Shown here: in pieces, positions 61,898 to 64,000 of the stretch | Position numbering within the stretch: position 1 is the first letter of the stretch | How the letters are laid out: every line of letters starts with the position of its first letter | Assembly (NCBI RefSeq): GCF_002831685.1 | Contig: NZ_CP025119.1 | Location: forward strand, 1,275,001-1,339,000 | Direction: 5' to 3' | Length of the DNA: 64,000 nt | From: Polaribacter sp. ALD11 | GTDB lineage: Bacteria; Bacteroidota; Bacteroidia; Flavobacteriales; Flavobacteriaceae | The notes under the pieces: generated by a model | Databases searched by the model: none | The model's input: the letters and a program-made list of their open reading frames with translations, nothing else | What the model was told of the DNA's origin: nothing | Program-made: the position numbers and the translations under genes

Positions 61898-63058
61898 ATG
61901 ATGATTCAAAAATCGCTTCCATTATTATTCTTATTTTTTTCAGTTTGTGGTTTTTCACAAAAAATTATAAATAAAACAATATCATCTGATTACGTAGATG
62001 ATAAAAGAGAAATAAAAATATACCTTCCGGAAGGTTATGATGAAAAGGAAAAGAGAAATTACCCGTTAGCAATTGTTTTAGATGCGGAGTACTTGTTTGA
62101 TGTATATGTTGGAAATGCAGTATTGTTTGCCGCAAAAGATAAAGCGCCAAAACAAATTATTGTGGGTGTTACAATGGCAAAAACCAGAGAAAAAGATACT
62201 TATTTCAATATAAACAATGGAAATTTAACAACTGATAATGAGAAGTTTTATCAGTTTATAAAAAATGAAGTCATTTTTGATATTGAAAGTAATTATAAGA
62301 CTTCGCCCTTTATCTCTATTATTGGTGAAGGAACTTCAGCTAACTTAATTACAAATTTTCTAAGAGAGCAGACTCCGTTTATTAACACTTACATCTGTAT
62401 AAATCCTAATTTTTCAGATTTTATAGGCGGACAAATGCAAACATATAATTTACCAAGATTCGAGAAAGAAGACAATACTTTTTATTTTTACACAAATAAC
62501 TCACCCATGCTTTCTGATGCAAAACAAACTAGAATTGGTGAATTACAAAAAGGACTCTCTAACTTGGCTCTTAAAAACTTTAATGTTATTAATGACACCA
62601 TTCAGACAAAAAGCAGCGTTTCTGCAATTAGCGAAGCCATTCCTAGAGCGCTAACAAAGGTTTTTGAAATTTATTCGGCAATATCTAAAGAAGAGTTTGA
62701 TAAGAAGGTAAAAGACTTGTCACCTTTAGATGCTATTTCTTATTTAGAGAATAAATATTTAGATATCGAGTTTTTATTCGGAAGTAATTTAGGAATTAGA
62801 GAACAAGATATTTTTGCAATCGAAAAGATAATTATTGAAAAAGAAAACGGAGATCAATTATTAAACTTTGGTAAAATGATCTTAAAACTTTTTCCCGCTT
62901 CTCCTTTAGGTAACTATTATATTGGTCGCTATTATGAAGAAGGTAAAAACATTAAAAAAGCGCTGTATTACTATAAAATAGGATACGGAAAAATGGATCC
63001 TGCAGACCCAAATTCCGATGCCTTTTATGAAAATATACTAAGACTAGGTGGTCGTTAA
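61898..63058 (+). CDS. secreted esterase-like alpha/beta-hydrolase-fold protein, catalytic Ser not evident
   Basis: 386 residues. A signal peptide (MIQKSLPLLFLFFSVCGFS), then the esterase-like region with REIKIYLPEGYDEKEKRNYPL and IVLDAEYLF as in Fes/IroE-type esterases. Where a GxSxG nucleophile elbow is expected (about 144-150) the sequence is IIGEGTSANL, with Gly at the usual Ser place, so activity is doubtful. The last 60 residues look like one TPR-like helix pair (PLGNYYIGRYYEEGKNIKKA). It is the only rightward gene among the men genes, between menB and the CvfB-like gene. Confidence 0.7.
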   Translation: MMIQKSLPLLFLFFSVCGFSQKIINKTISSDYVDDKREIKIYLPEGYDEKEKRNYPLAIVLDAEYLFDVYVGNAVLFAAKDKAPKQIIVGVTMAKTREKDTYFNINNGNLTTDNEKFYQFIKNEVIFDIESNYKTSPFISIIGEGTSANLITNFLREQTPFINTYICINPNFSDFIGGQMQTYNLPRFEKEDNTFYFYTNNSPMLSDAKQTRIGELQKGLSNLALKNFNVINDTIQTKSSVSAISEAIPRALTKVFEIYSAISKEEFDKKVKDLSPLDAISYLENKYLDIEFLFGSNLGIREQDIFAIEKIIIEKENGDQLLNFGKMILKLFPASPLGNYYIGRYYEEGKNIKKALYYYKIGYGKMDPADPNSDAFYENILRLGGR

Positions 63059-63073
63059 TTTAATTGGTAGTAT

Positions 63074-63124
63074 TTCAGTAGGCATTATCTCCATAAGTTA
63101 CTGACTAAAATAATGCCTACTGAA
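63074..63124. terminator. hairpin between convergent genes
   Basis: 15-bp perfect stem TTCAGTAGGCATTAT / ATAATGCCTACTGAA with a 21-base loop, spanning the gap between the esterase stop and the CvfB-like gene's stop. Probably stops transcription from both sides, though the T run is weak. Confidence 0.6.
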
Positions 63125-63126
63125 GA

Positions 63127-63621
63127 CTATTTTACCAACTCAATTCTATCTTCCTTAATTACAATTAGTTTTTGCTTGTACAAATTACCAACCGCTTTTT
63201 TAAATGCTTTCTTACTCATTTTCATATGGAAACGGATAGAATCTGGAGAGCTTTTATCAGTAATTAAAATAAAACCTTCTCTACTATCTTTTAATCTAGC
63301 AAGTACTTTATCAACATCAGAATCAATCACATTTCTAAAACCTTGTGGTCTTAAAGAAACGTCTATTTTCCCATCTTCACGAATATTTTTAACATACCCA
63401 ACAACCTCCATGTTCTCTTCTAATTCCTGAAAAACTTCACTTCTAAAAAGTAAACCATCAAATTCTTCATTAATTAAAACAGTGTACCCTAAACCTGTTT
63501 CCGTTTCAATTATTAAATTTACTTTCTCTCCCTCTTTCAAGTTCATTGCGCCTTCTTGCAAATTATCTTCTCCGTCTTGTAAATTATCTTCACCTTCTCG
63601 TAAATCCTCTTGTAAACCCAT
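63127..63621 (-). CDS. CvfB-like RNA-binding protein with S1-type domains
   Basis: 164 residues. The main part has an S1-like fold (LIIETETGLGYTVLINEEFDG, MEVVGYVKNIREDGKIDVSL) and a C-terminal winged helix (MSKKAFKKAVGNLYKQKLI, then EDRIELVK), the order found in CvfB. CvfB homologues bind RNA and affect gene expression. The N-terminus carries a short repeat (GEDNLQDGEDNLQEG) before an internal Met (MNLKEGEKVNL). The ATG at 63621 overlaps the menD stop (TAATG), supporting the longer start and translational coupling. Confidence 0.8.
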   Translation of the reverse strand: MGLQEDLREGEDNLQDGEDNLQEGAMNLKEGEKVNLIIETETGLGYTVLINEEFDGLLFRSEVFQELEENMEVVGYVKNIREDGKIDVSLRPQGFRNVIDSDVDKVLARLKDSREGFILITDKSSPDSIRFHMKMSKKAFKKAVGNLYKQKLIVIKEDRIELVK

Positions 63622-64000
63622 TACTGTATATATTTAAAATATTCCTTTAAAATTAAATCATTTTCTTCACTTGGCGTAAAGATTTCTAATATTTTTGGTT
63701 TTTCTGATGTTTCATAAAAACCATTTAACTGTGCCGTTACTGTTTCTGTTGTGTTTGCTATTAAATAATCGAAGCCGTACATTTTACATAAATGTTCTGC
63801 TGTTAAGTTATGCGGAGTCTCAAAATATTTAGCTGCATTTGTAGTTCCTGGTCCTGGAATAATTTTAAAAATTCCACCACCAGAATTATTAATTACTATA
63901 ATTCTAAAATTCTTTTTAATATTGGTGTTCCACAACGCATTACTGTCGTAGAAAAAACTTAAATCTCCTGTTATAAATACAGTCTGCTTTTCTGATGCAA
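63621..64000 (-). CDS. menD: MenD, C-terminal part (2-succinyl-5-enolpyruvyl-6-hydroxy-3-cyclohexene-1-carboxylate synthase), partial
   Basis: The frame is open to the right window edge, at least 126 residues of the C-terminus. ThDP/Mg binding region GDLSFFYDSNALWN, then INNSGGGIFKIIPG and a MenD-like tail ending LILKEYFKYIQ. It catalyses the second dedicated step of menaquinone synthesis, from isochorismate and 2-oxoglutarate. The stop overlaps the start of the CvfB-like gene by one base. Confidence 0.93.
   Translation of the reverse strand, partial: ASEKQTVFITGDLSFFYDSNALWNTNIKKNFRIIVINNSGGGIFKIIPGPGTTNAAKYFETPHNLTAEHLCKMYGFDYLIANTTETVTAQLNGFYETSEKPKILEIFTPSEENDLILKEYFKYIQ

Noticed and set aside
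1..64000. Retron, group II intron or phage integrase
   Set aside because: No reverse transcriptase, maturase or tyrosine/serine recombinase reading frame was found in the window.

Overview
This window comes from an AT-rich member of the Flavobacteriaceae (Bacteroidota), probably Polaribacter- or Tenacibaculum-like. The placement rests on gldA (gliding ABC transporter), a GLPGLI-family gene paired with a TonB-type outer-membrane protein, DnaE with an N-terminal exonuclease, the rpmB-rpmG-DUF4295 trio, men genes, -7 elements of the TAnnTTTG type and the general lack of Shine-Dalgarno sequences. No species call is possible from the sequence alone.

Region 1 (1 to about 28.04 kb) is the striking part: an integron-like gene-cassette array. 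I count 22 imperfect-palindrome sites, each 123-127 bp measured from a left AAC to a right GTT, all in the same orientation, cutting the region into 21 complete cassettes and two partial ones. Three properties argue that they work like integron attC sites. First, the bases just inside each cassette's start (GTT + variable) are the reverse complement of the bases at the same cassette's end (variable + AAC). Second, the arms and the inner stem covary between sites (GTGTAT/ATACAC, GTATAT/ATATAC, GTTTAT/ATAAAC and others). Third, A opposite C mismatches on the given strand become T.G wobbles on the opposite strand, so the bottom strand folds better, as in attC. Nine of the 21 cassettes are non-coding and belong to a few families present in several copies, each family keeping its own attC type. 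No integrase is visible; if the polarity follows integrons, attI and intI lie to the left of position 1.

The coding cassettes carry a thioredoxin-like lipoprotein, a RelA/SpoT-domain protein (with an IS3-family element inserted upstream of it), an XRE / ImmA-IrrE peptidase / PIN-domain toxin-antitoxin-type operon, a DUF4145-like protein, lipoproteins, membrane and coiled-coil proteins, and unknowns. The last cassette, 8.7 kb, is exceptional: a four-gene operon of a UPF1-like SF1 helicase, a protein ending in an intact PIN nuclease domain, a DUF1257(Ycf35)-DUF2997-like fusion and a Ycf46-like AAA+ ATPase. It is flanked by a 14-bp direct repeat and by clusters of the octamer GCCAACGC. It is the best candidate here for an undescribed, possibly defensive, system.

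Region 2 (28.04 to 31.24 kb) is an insertion-sequence graveyard: a second, decayed copy of the IS3-family element, a small membrane ORF, and a degraded third IS. It ends at a terminator and tRNA-Ser(GGA), whose 3' end faces the accessory region.

Region 3 (31.3 to 64 kb) is ordinary chromosome: rpsP-rimM-tRNA-Ser, dnaE, a lactone-oxidase/HAD pair, a membrane AraC regulator, a PAP2 phosphatase/ArnT-like glycosyltransferase pair, gldA, a TonB receptor/GLPGLI pair, a decayed two-component system, deoxynucleoside kinase, rimO, an amidase, ftsY, the L28/L33/DUF4295 operon, cinA, an FAH-family hydrolase, menB, an esterase-like protein, a CvfB-like RNA-binding protein and the end of menD. Apart from the two-component pseudogenes and a truncated fragment beside them, the genes look intact.
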